This document shows positions 6,455-13,982 of a stretch of 29,810 nt of DNA, piece by piece; within the stretch, counting starts at the first letter, position 1, and every line of letters starts with the position of its first letter. The notes under the pieces were generated by a model, which saw only the letters and a program-made list of their open reading frames with translations, had not been told where the DNA came from and searched no databases. The translations under genes were made by a program, and so were the position numbers. Source of the DNA: a virus; IMG/VR virus record IMGVR_UViG_3300045996_004298, positions 1-29,810 of that record, one strand, 5' to 3'.

Positions 6455-8716
6455 ATGGATAAGCCTGTTGCTCTTGTAGAATCTCCTGTCATGGCTCAAA
6501 CCCACCCTTTTCTTAATTTCAATACCGCCATGCCTCAGGAATATTGGGAAGAGCGAGAATATGACAGACATGAGGCTGATAGGCAACTCCCAAAAAGAGA
6601 GATCATACAGGGTCTGCTCGACAGGCTTCCAGAGATGTTGCACGTTTTTTATCCGAATGGAAGGAGGGACGGTAATACCTATCTGCTTGGCAACATTAAA
6701 GGAGAAGCAGGTCAGAGCCTCAAAATTGCCCTTGAGGGTTCAGAAAAAGGTTGTTGGTATGACTTTGATTGCCCCTCGCACAACGGCGGCGTCCTTGACC
6801 TTTTCGCGGCAAGATATGGATGGGATACAAAAAACAAATCCGATTTCCCAAAAATCCTGCGCTCGGCTCAGGAATGGTTAGGCGTTACCCCACGTTCCCT
6901 GCCCAAATTTCCTGGACAGACACAAAATCAAAAACAAGACCAGACACCAAACAAAGATTGGGGCGTCTTCATAAAATCATGGTTTTACCGTGATAGTGAC
7001 GGCACGCCAAGCGTACGGGTATGCCGCTATGAGAAAGATGGGAAAAAATCGTTCCGCCCGTTTGACCTCAAGGCTAATAAATATGGATGTCCCAGCCCCC
7101 GACCGCTCTATAACCTCCCAGGTATTGCGCAAGCTGATGTTGTGGTTTTTGTGGAAGGAGAAAAATGCGCTGATGCCCTGATTTCTATCGGGATCTGCGC
7201 AACAACGGCCATGAGCGGGGCCAGCGCACCGCCTGATAAAACGGACTGGTCGCCTTTAAACGGCAAGCATGTGTTGGTATGGCCAGATCACGATACCGTC
7301 GGCAAGGAACATGCGGACAGGGTCATCCATAAACTCAAAAGCCTGGGACTTCCCTCCCTCGCGCTCATGGTGATTCCCGAAGACAAGCCGGAAAAATGGG
7401 ATGCGGCGGATGCCGTGGCTGAGGGGATTAATATGCCAGAGTTTATCGACATCTGCTCTCAGAGGGTCGTTTCACCTCCCAACACCAATCTGCCCGCTTT
7501 TACGGCTGGTCAATTATTGGATGACGTTAACCCGCTGCCAGAAGATTTAATTGCCCCCCGCATTTTAACCCCAGGAGGACTTCTGGTGTTTGGAGGCGCG
7601 CCCAAGGTTGGGAAGACTGACCTGATGCTGAGTTGGCTGGCGCATTTGGCGGCAGGGTTACCGTTTCTGGGGATGGTGCCCCCTAAGCCCTTAAAAATAT
7701 TCTATCTGCAAACGGAGATCATGTACGACTACTTGCGGGAGCGGTTAAAAACCCTTGTGTTTGACCCTCTTTTTTTGCCCTTTGTGCGCGAGAACCTTGT
7801 ATTGACGCCTCAAATGCGGCTCTTGCTGGATGAAGAGGGCGTAACACAAGTCTATAACGCGATCACACGCTTTTTTGACCCAAAGAATGTAACCGTAGAC
7901 CTGATTGTCATCGACCCGCTACGCAACGTGTATGACCCCGGCAAATCAGGCAGTGAAAACGACAATACGGCTATGCTGGCTTTCTTGCAGGATCGGGTGG
8001 AGAAACTACGTTCGTTGGTTAATCCCGCTGCAGGAATCATATTAACCCACCATACAAAGAAGATCACAAAAAAGATGGTTGAGGAAGACCCATTCCAAGC
8101 ATTGAGCGGAGCGGCCAGCCTAAGAAGTTTTTACACAACGGGACTGTTGCTGTTCCGGCCTGATGAACAGAAAAGTATCCGCCAGATCATGTTCGAGTTG
8201 CGTAATGGCAAAAGCATCCTCCCGAAATGGGTGGATAAGGTTGATGGCCGCTGGGAGGAGATGATGTTCCACTCAGAGCGGACGGTACGTAAAGACTACG
8301 GCCAAAAACTGGATGCCGAGCGCCAGCGGTGCCATGATGTAATTTTGCAACTGCTGCTGGATGAGGCCAGGAAGGGAAATCTTTATACGCCAACTCAATT
8401 CCGCGAAGTTTTTGAGAATACAGGGGGATTAGGGGGACATACAACCATTGACGCCCGTGTGAATGTATTAGCGACCAAAGGCTTTATTAAATTTAATAAA
8501 GATCCAGCTATTATGGCGGGCAGCAAAAGCAAATACGGCGTGATGTGCGTAGAGGGGATGGAAATACCCGTAGGAGAAAAGACTGACCCCGAAACAGGTG
8601 AGATAACCTGCTCAATGAAACGCCTGTTGCCGACACACTTCAAAGAAAGCCAGAGAGGAGCGATCTTGCCCGTAGAGAACCCCGAAGTGTGGGTTTATCT
8701 GGACGACGTTTTGTGA
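6455..8716 (+). CDS. Phage primase-helicase (Toprim plus RepA-like AAA_25), 753 aa
   Basis: ATG 6455 is 10 bases after AAGGAG. The N-terminal part (about 60-145) includes 'CWYDFDCPSHNGGVLDLFA', as in phage/plasmid primases. A Toprim-like domain follows with EGEKCADAL (234-242) and the acidic WPDHD (276-280). After a linker, a RecA-like helicase domain has Walker A GAPKVGKTD (381-389), Walker B LIVIDPLR (483-490) and sensor THHTKK. The last 150 residues look like a winged-helix domain. This is a fused primase/helicase that would start and drive phage replication. It closes the early operon; GC-rich phage composition ends here and AT-rich accessory DNA begins. Confidence 0.88.
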   Translation: MDKPVALVESPVMAQTHPFLNFNTAMPQEYWEEREYDRHEADRQLPKREIIQGLLDRLPEMLHVFYPNGRRDGNTYLLGNIKGEAGQSLKIALEGSEKGCWYDFDCPSHNGGVLDLFAARYGWDTKNKSDFPKILRSAQEWLGVTPRSLPKFPGQTQNQKQDQTPNKDWGVFIKSWFYRDSDGTPSVRVCRYEKDGKKSFRPFDLKANKYGCPSPRPLYNLPGIAQADVVVFVEGEKCADALISIGICATTAMSGASAPPDKTDWSPLNGKHVLVWPDHDTVGKEHADRVIHKLKSLGLPSLALMVIPEDKPEKWDAADAVAEGINMPEFIDICSQRVVSPPNTNLPAFTAGQLLDDVNPLPEDLIAPRILTPGGLLVFGGAPKVGKTDLMLSWLAHLAAGLPFLGMVPPKPLKIFYLQTEIMYDYLRERLKTLVFDPLFLPFVRENLVLTPQMRLLLDEEGVTQVYNAITRFFDPKNVTVDLIVIDPLRNVYDPGKSGSENDNTAMLAFLQDRVEKLRSLVNPAAGIILTHHTKKITKKMVEEDPFQALSGAASLRSFYTTGLLLFRPDEQKSIRQIMFELRNGKSILPKWVDKVDGRWEEMMFHSERTVRKDYGQKLDAERQRCHDVILQLLLDEARKGNLYTPTQFREVFENTGGLGGHTTIDARVNVLATKGFIKFNKDPAIMAGSKSKYGVMCVEGMEIPVGEKTDPETGEITCSMKRLLPTHFKESQRGAILPVENPEVWVYLDDVL

Positions 8717-8728
8717 GTGTCCATTAGA

Positions 8729-8760
8729 TTTTTTAAGTAACACAAACCAGAAAATTTGTC
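8729..8760 (+). repeat. Left copy of a 32-bp repeat bracketing the 237-aa gene
   Basis: TTTTTAAGTAACACAAACC... at 8729-8760 matches a second copy at 9809-9840 (TTTTTAAGTAACATAAACT...), including a shared AAATTTGT core. The two copies bracket one AT-rich gene and its hairpin. Confidence 0.6.
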
Positions 8761-8991
8761 GGGTGAAAAATGGATCCTTGGGAACTGGAAACCAGAACGA
8801 ATTATTAAATAAAAAAACAACTCTTGTTTTAAAATTGAAAGGAGAACAAGACGACAGAAAAAAGAATGACCTTAACTTATTAACATCAAACGCTTACAAA
8901 TTCTGTTTATTGGAGAATGAGAAAAGATAGAAATATATACTTAAATGAAAATACCATCTAAAACTATTAAATTCAGAAAGGAAAATGAGAA

Positions 8992-9705
8992 ATGAAAAGC
9001 CAAGAAAAAAACAAGGAAAAGATCGCTCAAAAAATATGCAATTTAATTGAAAGCGATTTAAGGGTTGTCGCAGCAGGGAAAAAGGTTGAGGAAAATGAAG
9101 ACAAGGCCCTCAAAGCCTGGGGAACAATTGTAAAAAGAAGAATGGACGGAGCTTCCGTTAAAGACACGCGACGGGAAATGCTTCCATTGGAAACAGAACT
9201 ATTCAATCTAAAGTTGCTTACCCTTAAGATCATGAAAGAAGTCTTTGAGGAAAACAAAGCCTCATGGGGGCTGCCAAAAGACGCAGATTTATTTGATTAT
9301 TTCATGCACCCGTTTCACGATAAAAGGATCATGGGAATGATTGAGAGTTTGATAAAAATTTACGAAAAGATAGACTCATACAAGCTAAAATTGAAAAAGT
9401 TAGCCAAGAATATGAAAGACGCTGGGCTTGAGTATGTTGATTTTAATGGCACTGGGTTCTTTTCAGTGGACAAACCACAAGATATTTCCCTGTTAGCAGA
9501 GGAAGAAGAGCTTAAAATGGGCCTTGCTGCACAATTTGCGACAATCGAGAGAATCAAAATTTCAATTGAATTATCCTCTTTAGGTTGCAAGGATATCGGA
9601 AAAAGGTTACTGGGCCTGATAGAAACCTTACCCTCAACAAAAATTACCAAAGATTTAACTGCGTACTTTGGCTTATTTGAAAAATATTCAGAAAACGTTA
9701 GTTGA
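8992..9705 (+). CDS. Hypothetical 237-aa helical protein in an AT-rich cassette
   Basis: ATG 8992 follows AAAGGA. The product is lysine/glutamate-rich and almost entirely predicted helix, with stretches such as 'LIKIYEKIDSYKLKLKKLAKNMK' that could form coiled coil. There is no signal peptide, so it is unlike the secreted neighbours on the other strand. Third-position AT content is clearly higher than in the replication operon. A 32-bp direct repeat stands on both sides (8729 and 9809) and a good terminator lies at 9734-9805, so the gene looks like an inserted autonomous unit (a moron). I do not recognise the family. Confidence 0.65.
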   Translation: MKSQEKNKEKIAQKICNLIESDLRVVAAGKKVEENEDKALKAWGTIVKRRMDGASVKDTRREMLPLETELFNLKLLTLKIMKEVFEENKASWGLPKDADLFDYFMHPFHDKRIMGMIESLIKIYEKIDSYKLKLKKLAKNMKDAGLEYVDFNGTGFFSVDKPQDISLLAEEEELKMGLAAQFATIERIKISIELSSLGCKDIGKRLLGLIETLPSTKITKDLTAYFGLFEKYSENVS

Positions 9706-9733
9706 ATGTTTTAAGGAACATGCTTGGAATAAT

Positions 9734-9805
9734 TTCCAATTTTTGTGTTTTCAGCGGCTTATATTGCTAGAACTTGAAAATCCAAAAATTGGAAGTTGTT
9801 TTTTC
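9734..9805 (+). terminator. Hairpin terminator of the 237-aa gene
   Basis: TTCCAATTTTTG (9734-9745) is perfectly complementary to CAAAAATTGGAA (9783-9794). The stem is followed by GTTGTTTTTTC. The loop is about 37 bases. Position 28 bases after the stop codon supports an intrinsic terminator. Confidence 0.55.
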
Positions 9806-9808
9806 ACA

Positions 9809-9840
9809 TTTTTAAGTAACATAAACTCGTAAATTTGTTC
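9809..9840 (+). repeat. Right copy of the 32-bp repeat
   Basis: Second copy of the sequence at 8729-8760, here directly after the terminator hairpin. It marks the right edge of the one-gene cassette. Confidence 0.6.
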
Positions 9841-9979
9841 GTTAGGCATCATCATAAAAGAAAACAAAAATGAGGAAGAATAGCAAGTTGTAAAATGTAA
9901 AATCATGCATCCTCATAGCAAAACTTTTGTCATGCCTCAGCTCTCTTACTTATTGAGAAGTTACGTTTTTAACATTAGA

Positions 9980-10543
9980 CTACAGATGAGCTTTAAGATA
10001 AAGCTCCATTATGTCTTTAATATTTGTAGACTCAAATGCTTTCTTTAAAGAATCATTAAATTCTGCTAATTTAAGTCCATTTGCTGTATTTAGATTTAAT
10101 TCATCCATATACTTAAAAAAAACAAGACAACGTTTTAGCTTATTTTCATAATTAGTATTTTGGTTGATAAGAGATTTTATTTCGCTATTCCGTTGAAGAA
10201 TTATCATTTGTAGAGAGTTTATCTTGTTATCCTGTTCAGCAATTGAAGATTTTAAGTTTTTAACATGCCTGTGTAGAGAGTTTATCTTGTTATCCTGTTC
10301 AGCAATTGAAGATTTTAAGTTTTTAGCTTGCCTGTCAACTCTATTAAAGTTATCTCTAATTCTTATATCATACTTAATGTCTAAGTTTCCGTCATTCTGA
10401 AGCTCTTTAAGTCTGTCATAAGTTGTGGACATATAAGAAGATTCAAAGGTTCCGACTTTTTCATCAAAACTATTTTTTTCAGATGCATTTATATTACAAG
10501 ACATGTGTATAGTCGCAATCAATAAAAGAATAGCTATATTCAT
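9980..10543 (-). CDS. Secreted coiled-coil protein with 21-aa tandem repeat, 187 aa
   Basis: The minus-strand ATG at 10543 follows AAAGGAGGG. The N-terminus MNIAILLLIATIHMSCNINA is a probable signal peptide; a cysteine at residue 15 could suggest lipidation, but the lipobox is poor (HMSC). Residues about 75-120 hold two almost identical 21-residue units (NLKSSIAEQDNKINSL + 5), three heptads each, giving a parallel coiled coil. The remaining C-terminal half is helical. The gene follows the 186-aa secreted protein by 20 bases, so both are probably one transcript. Composition is very AT-rich compared with the phage core. It may be a host-interaction protein carried as prophage cargo; no catalytic motif is seen. 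Confidence 0.7.
   Translation of the reverse strand: MNIAILLLIATIHMSCNINASEKNSFDEKVGTFESSYMSTTYDRLKELQNDGNLDIKYDIRIRDNFNRVDRQAKNLKSSIAEQDNKINSLHRHVKNLKSSIAEQDNKINSLQMIILQRNSEIKSLINQNTNYENKLKRCLVFFKYMDELNLNTANGLKLAEFNDSLKKAFESTNIKDIMELYLKAHL
10211..10336 (-). repeat. 63-bp tandem duplication inside the coiled-coil gene
   Basis: Copy one is 10211-10273 and copy two is 10274-10336. They start TAGAGAGTTTATCTTG and differ at about 3 of 63 positions. The unit is 21 codons, so the reading frame and the heptad phase are both preserved. The near-identity indicates a recent duplication. Confidence 0.9.
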
Positions 10544-10563
10544 AATTACCCTCCTTTTTTAAT

Positions 10564-11124
10564 TCATTTTAAAAATCTCATAATACCAATAGCTTGATCA
10601 GCAGATAAAAGTTTCAAAATAGCAACAAAAGTACTGACTGCTACACCGGCCCCTATACCTACTGTTTGAGGTATATTTACTGTTGATGGTAGGGGTGGTT
10701 TTATTCTTCCAAATTGGCTTATTGTTCGCAGTATCATTATTGCTTCCGCTTCTTGTGCTGAACGTTCTGCTAATTGTTTCTCTAGGTCTTCTATTCGCCT
10801 CTTTGCTTCTTCTAATGCCTTTTCCTTTTCTTGGAATCCTTTGGCGTTCTTATTCTCTGCATCTTCTGCTGTCCATGCCTCATCAGTTCTTTCTTCTAAT
10901 TGCTGGCCGTGTTCTGTTTCTATCTTCTGTATTTCAATCAAATCTTTTAAATCTAGTTCTTTAAATTTTTTCCGTCCGTATTCTTCTAGAGTTTTATTAC
11001 AAGCTTGCACCCAAATTATTTTAAAATTATCTTCCGCTGCTTTTCCTGATGCGGCCATTGAATAAACCAACGATAAATTAATACATACGATTTTTAAAAA
11101 GAAAGAGCTTTCCAGTTGATTCAT
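10564..11124 (-). CDS. Secreted coiled-coil protein with C-terminal membrane segment, 186 aa
   Basis: The minus-strand ATG at 11124 is preceded by AAGGAGA. A hydrophobic N-terminus (residues 8-25, FFLKIVCINLSLVYSMAA) is a probable signal peptide. Residues about 60-130 are a charged coiled coil (EKALEEAKRRIEDLEKQLAERSAQ). Then comes a proline-rich hinge (IKPPLPSTVNIPQ) and a glycine/alanine hydrophobic segment (VGIGAGVAVSTFVAILKLL, about 155-173). Residues 85-101 (TAEDAENKNAKGFQEKE) closely resemble residues 268-283 of the TIR protein encoded at 24414-25937, suggesting a shared module. Secreted then membrane-inserted behaviour would suit an effector or pore-type protein, but this is inference. 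Confidence 0.7.
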   Translation of the reverse strand: MNQLESSFFLKIVCINLSLVYSMAASGKAAEDNFKIIWVQACNKTLEEYGRKKFKELDLKDLIEIQKIETEHGQQLEERTDEAWTAEDAENKNAKGFQEKEKALEEAKRRIEDLEKQLAERSAQEAEAIMILRTISQFGRIKPPLPSTVNIPQTVGIGAGVAVSTFVAILKLLSADQAIGIMRFLK

Positions 11125-11168
11125 CGATGTATCTCCTTAGTATTTTTCCTTGTTTCTTTTTTTATTTA

Positions 11169-11197
11169 TAGGAGGGAGGTTTCTGGATGCCCTCCTA
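11169..11197 (-). other. Hairpin between two secreted-protein genes
   Basis: TAGGAGGG (11169-11176) and CCCTCCTA (11190-11197) form a perfect 8-bp stem with a 13-base loop in the 99-base gap. It lacks a T tract on the minus strand, so it is more likely an mRNA processing or stability element than a terminator. Confidence 0.35.
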
Positions 11198-11223
11198 AAA
11201 CCAACATAGTATTTTGAGATCTC

Positions 11224-12774
11224 TCACGCATAAGCGTCTTCCATCATATTAGGAGGTGCCAATGCGATATCTACTGACCCCAGCTGTAACGTTTTTTCAA
11301 TTTCCTGCAAAACTAGCTTGTTGATATGACGACCCAAGATACTATAAACATTTTCAATAATTCCTGCTCGTAATTCTTTGTGGGTATTTATATTACGCCT
11401 TATACGTGTTTGTAACGCAATTTTGGCATCATCGTTCCAAGAGGTGATTGGATGGGTTTCTAATGCTCCAATACACAGCCCTAGTAATCCAAAGGGAGAT
11501 TGGCGGATTATGATTTCTAATAATGGGGATGGCCTTAACCTTTGGTCTTGGTAGCCATAGGTTAATAAGATATTTTTAAAAATATCAAGATCCTTACTTA
11601 TTATCTCTTCCCTTAATGCTTGAAAATTTAGAACTTGCAAGTTTTGAAAATTGGTCTTAGCCGTAAGGTCTTCCACAAATTTATCTTGCTCTCCAAAATT
11701 TAAAACAATTTTTCTACTTTGAGCATTATCCTCAATCTCATGCTCTTCTCCATCTTTTTTTTCTTCGGCTGCCATTAGCACAGGCATAGGCATATTTTGC
11801 ATAATCGAAGTAATATCTTCAAAGGCTGCCACGTCTTCATTAAGGCGATGTGTGAGATTTTGTATAATAATTTTTATTTGCTGCTCGTAAGTTTCTGTTC
11901 CATTTTCGCCTGTTTGAAGTGCGACGCAAGGCATCTCCATTGTGCGTGCAAAAAGCTTAAACAGCTTCTTCGTATCCAAACTATCCAAGCGAATAAGAGA
12001 GGTGTCAGAAGCACTCAAGTAGTTTTTCAGTACAATTTTTGGTAGGTCTAGATAAGGATCATGGGGGTGTAACCCTCTGAAATATCCTTCATATAAAGCG
12101 TTAAGCTCTTCAAGTTTTTGGGCTTGGGCATAGCGCATGCTGCCCAAAGAATGCTGCTCTTCCTTGAGTTCATCCAAACTCTTTTTTGCCGCGCTTAACC
12201 TGGTTCGTAGGTTATTTTCGCTTTCGTCCAAAGCGAGCAGATGTTTTTGACAGGTATTTAGCTGTTCATTTTCCTTGTTAATTTGATCGCGGTATACTCG
12301 TTCCAAATGAGGGTTCTCCATGACAGATTTCTCCATCCCTTCTTTTGATTTTTGGAACCTTATAATTTCTTCATGGATCTTTTGTTTTGTTGTCTCGATG
12401 TCAGCATCCCCGTACTTTGTCCAAATTTCCTGCTGGAGAGAGACCTTTTCTTCTATTCTTTTAATTTCTGTTTCAGCTGCACTAATCGTGATTGGCACTT
12501 TAGACTGAAACAAAGATAACCGAGCATGCCCATCCCAGTAATCTTGACGCAGCGCCTGAACCTTCCTCCTATACTGCTCTATCATAATATGGTGACAGAA
12601 TGAGCTTTGCCTAAACGAGTCATCCAATAACTGACGTGCTGGCGCAAGAAACTTGGTATGGGATGCTGCTGACTCGAAAGAGGGTTTAGAATCCATCCCC
12701 AAACTACCATGAGAAAAGCCGAAGGTTAGGGCAAAAAGAGCTGAAGAAGTTAAAAGCTTAAAGGGTTTCTTCAT
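11224..12774 (-). CDS. Large secreted coiled-coil protein, 516 aa
   Basis: The minus-strand ATG at 12774 has a strong Shine-Dalgarno (AAGGAGGATATTTCA before ATG). The first 27 residues (MKKPFKLLTSSALFALTFGFSHGSLG) are a classic Sec signal peptide. Residues about 60-235 are a long coiled coil (IKRIEEKVSLQQE..., ENNLRTRLSAAKKSLDELKEEQ). The region 240-516 appears globular and helical with no motif I recognise. The product resembles in layout the many secreted coiled-coil proteins of intracellular alphaproteobacteria; that comparison is general, not a match. Two palindromes lie in its 5' leader, so expression is probably regulated. It heads a leftward cluster of three secreted proteins. Confidence 0.75.
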   Translation of the reverse strand: MKKPFKLLTSSALFALTFGFSHGSLGMDSKPSFESAASHTKFLAPARQLLDDSFRQSSFCHHIMIEQYRRKVQALRQDYWDGHARLSLFQSKVPITISAAETEIKRIEEKVSLQQEIWTKYGDADIETTKQKIHEEIIRFQKSKEGMEKSVMENPHLERVYRDQINKENEQLNTCQKHLLALDESENNLRTRLSAAKKSLDELKEEQHSLGSMRYAQAQKLEELNALYEGYFRGLHPHDPYLDLPKIVLKNYLSASDTSLIRLDSLDTKKLFKLFARTMEMPCVALQTGENGTETYEQQIKIIIQNLTHRLNEDVAAFEDITSIMQNMPMPVLMAAEEKKDGEEHEIEDNAQSRKIVLNFGEQDKFVEDLTAKTNFQNLQVLNFQALREEIISKDLDIFKNILLTYGYQDQRLRPSPLLEIIIRQSPFGLLGLCIGALETHPITSWNDDAKIALQTRIRRNINTHKELRAGIIENVYSILGRHINKLVLQEIEKTLQLGSVDIALAPPNMMEDAYA

Positions 12775-12791
12775 TGAAATATCCTCCTTGA

Positions 12792-12848
12792 AATTAAGGT
12801 CTTAATTCGATGCGGAGCATTTTGTATTTTCTAAACGAAATTTTAGAA
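12792..12848 (-). promoter_or_regulatory. Two palindromes upstream of the 516-aa gene
   Basis: AATTAAG-GT-CTTAATT (12792-12807) and TTCTAAA-N6-TTTAGAA (12829-12848) lie 18 and 55 bases before the start codon. Both are perfect inverted repeats and AT-rich, as operators often are. No convincing -35/-10 pair was found with them. Confidence 0.35.
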
Positions 12849-13054
12849 AAATACGTAATAATTGCTTTCTAGCAGAAAGACAGAGATAGCTACAACATTA
12901 TTTTTCTGCAAGGATGCCGCACTAGATCAGAATGTACAGCGGGATACTGGAGAAGGGATTTCTCTGTACAGACAATACCAATTATAAACACTGTAGGGAA
13001 ATATTAGGTCTACCGATTTTGAGTAGCTGTTCCAGTCCCTGAATGAAAAAACTT

Positions 13055-13084
13055 TTGACTTTGGTTTAATTTTCGTTGTATTTT
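13055..13084 (+). promoter_or_regulatory. Weak sigma70-type promoter candidate
   Basis: TTGACT (13055-13060), an 18-base spacer and TATTTT (13079-13084). It is rightward and upstream of the 32-codon gene at 13233. The -35 is good and the -10 is poor. The surrounding 12849-13232 stretch otherwise shows no gene. Confidence 0.25.
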
Positions 13085-13136
13085 AGGCAGGTAAGTTGGC
13101 GGTTAATCGGTCAAGTCGGCTGAATATCCCCACCTT

Positions 13137-13167
13137 AAAAAGAAGCGCTACGAATAGTTCGTAGCGC
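13137..13167 (-). terminator. Perfect hairpin, terminator for a leftward transcript
   Basis: GCGCTACGAA (13145-13154) pairs perfectly with TTCGTAGCGC (13158-13167) across a TAG loop. Read on the minus strand the stem is followed by TTCTTTTTAAG, a normal intrinsic-terminator tail. No leftward gene of normal size lies just upstream, so either read-through from the right or a small RNA is being ended. Confidence 0.5.
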
Positions 13168-13232
13168 CGCAGTATATGAGCAGTGGAATGCCCATTTGCT
13201 GCTAACCACAACCAAACGATTGAGGTTTGATC

Positions 13233-13331
13233 ATGGCTAAGGTCACCATATCCCACATTGTGGGTCCCTTCAAGTTAATCCTTCAATGGCCGGAAGGCCG
13301 AAAATTTAACACCTTACCTCACAGCGATTGA
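13233..13331 (+). CDS. Putative 32-aa small protein
   Basis: ATG 13233 with GAGGT seven bases upstream opens 32 codons (MAKVTISHIVGPFK... ending NTLPHSD) and stops at 13331. An intrinsic terminator begins two bases later, so the frame fits exactly into a short transcript. Phage-like codon use (ACC, CCG, GGC) contrasts with the AT-rich island. The product is mildly basic, with a hydrophobic centre (VGPFKLILQWPEG). The family is not recognised. The length makes chance a real possibility; the ribosome site and adjacent terminator are the supporting evidence. Confidence 0.45.
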   Translation: MAKVTISHIVGPFKLILQWPEGRKFNTLPHSD

Positions 13332-13332
13332 G

Positions 13333-13363
13333 AGAGGCTGGGGTATCCCTGTCCTCTTTTTTT
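13333..13363 (+). terminator. Intrinsic terminator after the 32-aa gene
   Basis: AGAGG (13333-13337) pairs with CCTCT (13353-13357), with an inner GGG/CCC pairing around a TAT loop. The stem runs into seven T (13357-13363). It separates the 32-codon gene from the paralogue pair at 13533. The 13364-13532 gap holds further short inverted repeats (for example GGCTTT-AAAC-AAAGCC near 13440) but no gene. Confidence 0.6.
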
Positions 13364-13532
13364 ATTGTGTGGCGGTAAGGTGCGGTATGCCTGTGTTTTG
13401 CAGAGGCTTTCCCTGTTCTTCCTGACCGTCACACCTGGGCTTTAAACAAAGCCTGGCGACAAAAAGCTTCTCCCTTCCATCTGTTATTTTGGAAAGGCAG
13501 GAGAGAACTTTATCAAAAAGGAGATTTTGACC

Positions 13533-13982
13533 ATGCTTATATTATTTCAGTTACCAGGAAGCCATATCCTTGCGCTTAACACCTATGGCAAGCTTTATAA
13601 CCATCTGGAGAATCTTGAAAGGGGCAAAGGAAAGGGTAAATGGATTTTTGCCCGCCATTCCCATCAACGCATGTTATCTTTCTACAGGTACATCCGAAAC
13701 CAGAAACTTAAAATTTTTGAAGAAGGCTTGCAGGAAGCCTTAACAGAAGCCAAAAATAAAACCACAGGAAAAGAAGGATGCAAAAACGCTGATATCCTTG
13801 AAATCGTTAACGGGAATATCAAGAAACCTGTTTTTGTTCCAGTTACGTCCGATGTTAATGTTGAGTCCTTGCAGAAAAAATGGTGCCAGAATTATTGTAA
13901 AGCCCACGGCTTCATTTTATTTGAGATTACCGGCCCCAATGATTTCAAAGGTGTAGGAGGCGGCTATGATTCAGTTGCTTGA
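13533..13982 (+). CDS. Hypothetical 149-aa protein, first of a paralogous pair
   Basis: ATG 13533 lies 10 bases after AAAAGGAG; a TTG two codons earlier is less likely. The product is soluble and basic, with KGKGKWIFARHSHQRM near residues 32-47. Near its end, 'NVESLQKKWCQNYCKAHGFILFE' matches 'DIAALQREWSEHYCAAHGLYILRE' at the end of the next gene, so the two are diverged paralogues sharing an LQ+-W-YC-AHG signature. They overlap by 17 bases, indicating coupled translation and perhaps a heteromeric complex. The conserved cysteine and histidine might bind metal or be catalytic, but I recognise no family. Confidence 0.7.
   Translation: MLILFQLPGSHILALNTYGKLYNHLENLERGKGKGKWIFARHSHQRMLSFYRYIRNQKLKIFEEGLQEALTEAKNKTTGKEGCKNADILEIVNGNIKKPVFVPVTSDVNVESLQKKWCQNYCKAHGFILFEITGPNDFKGVGGGYDSVA

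Noticed and set aside
11169-11197. Intrinsic terminator between the 516-aa and 186-aa genes
   Set aside because: The T tract lies on the wrong side for leftward transcription, so it is listed only as a hairpin.
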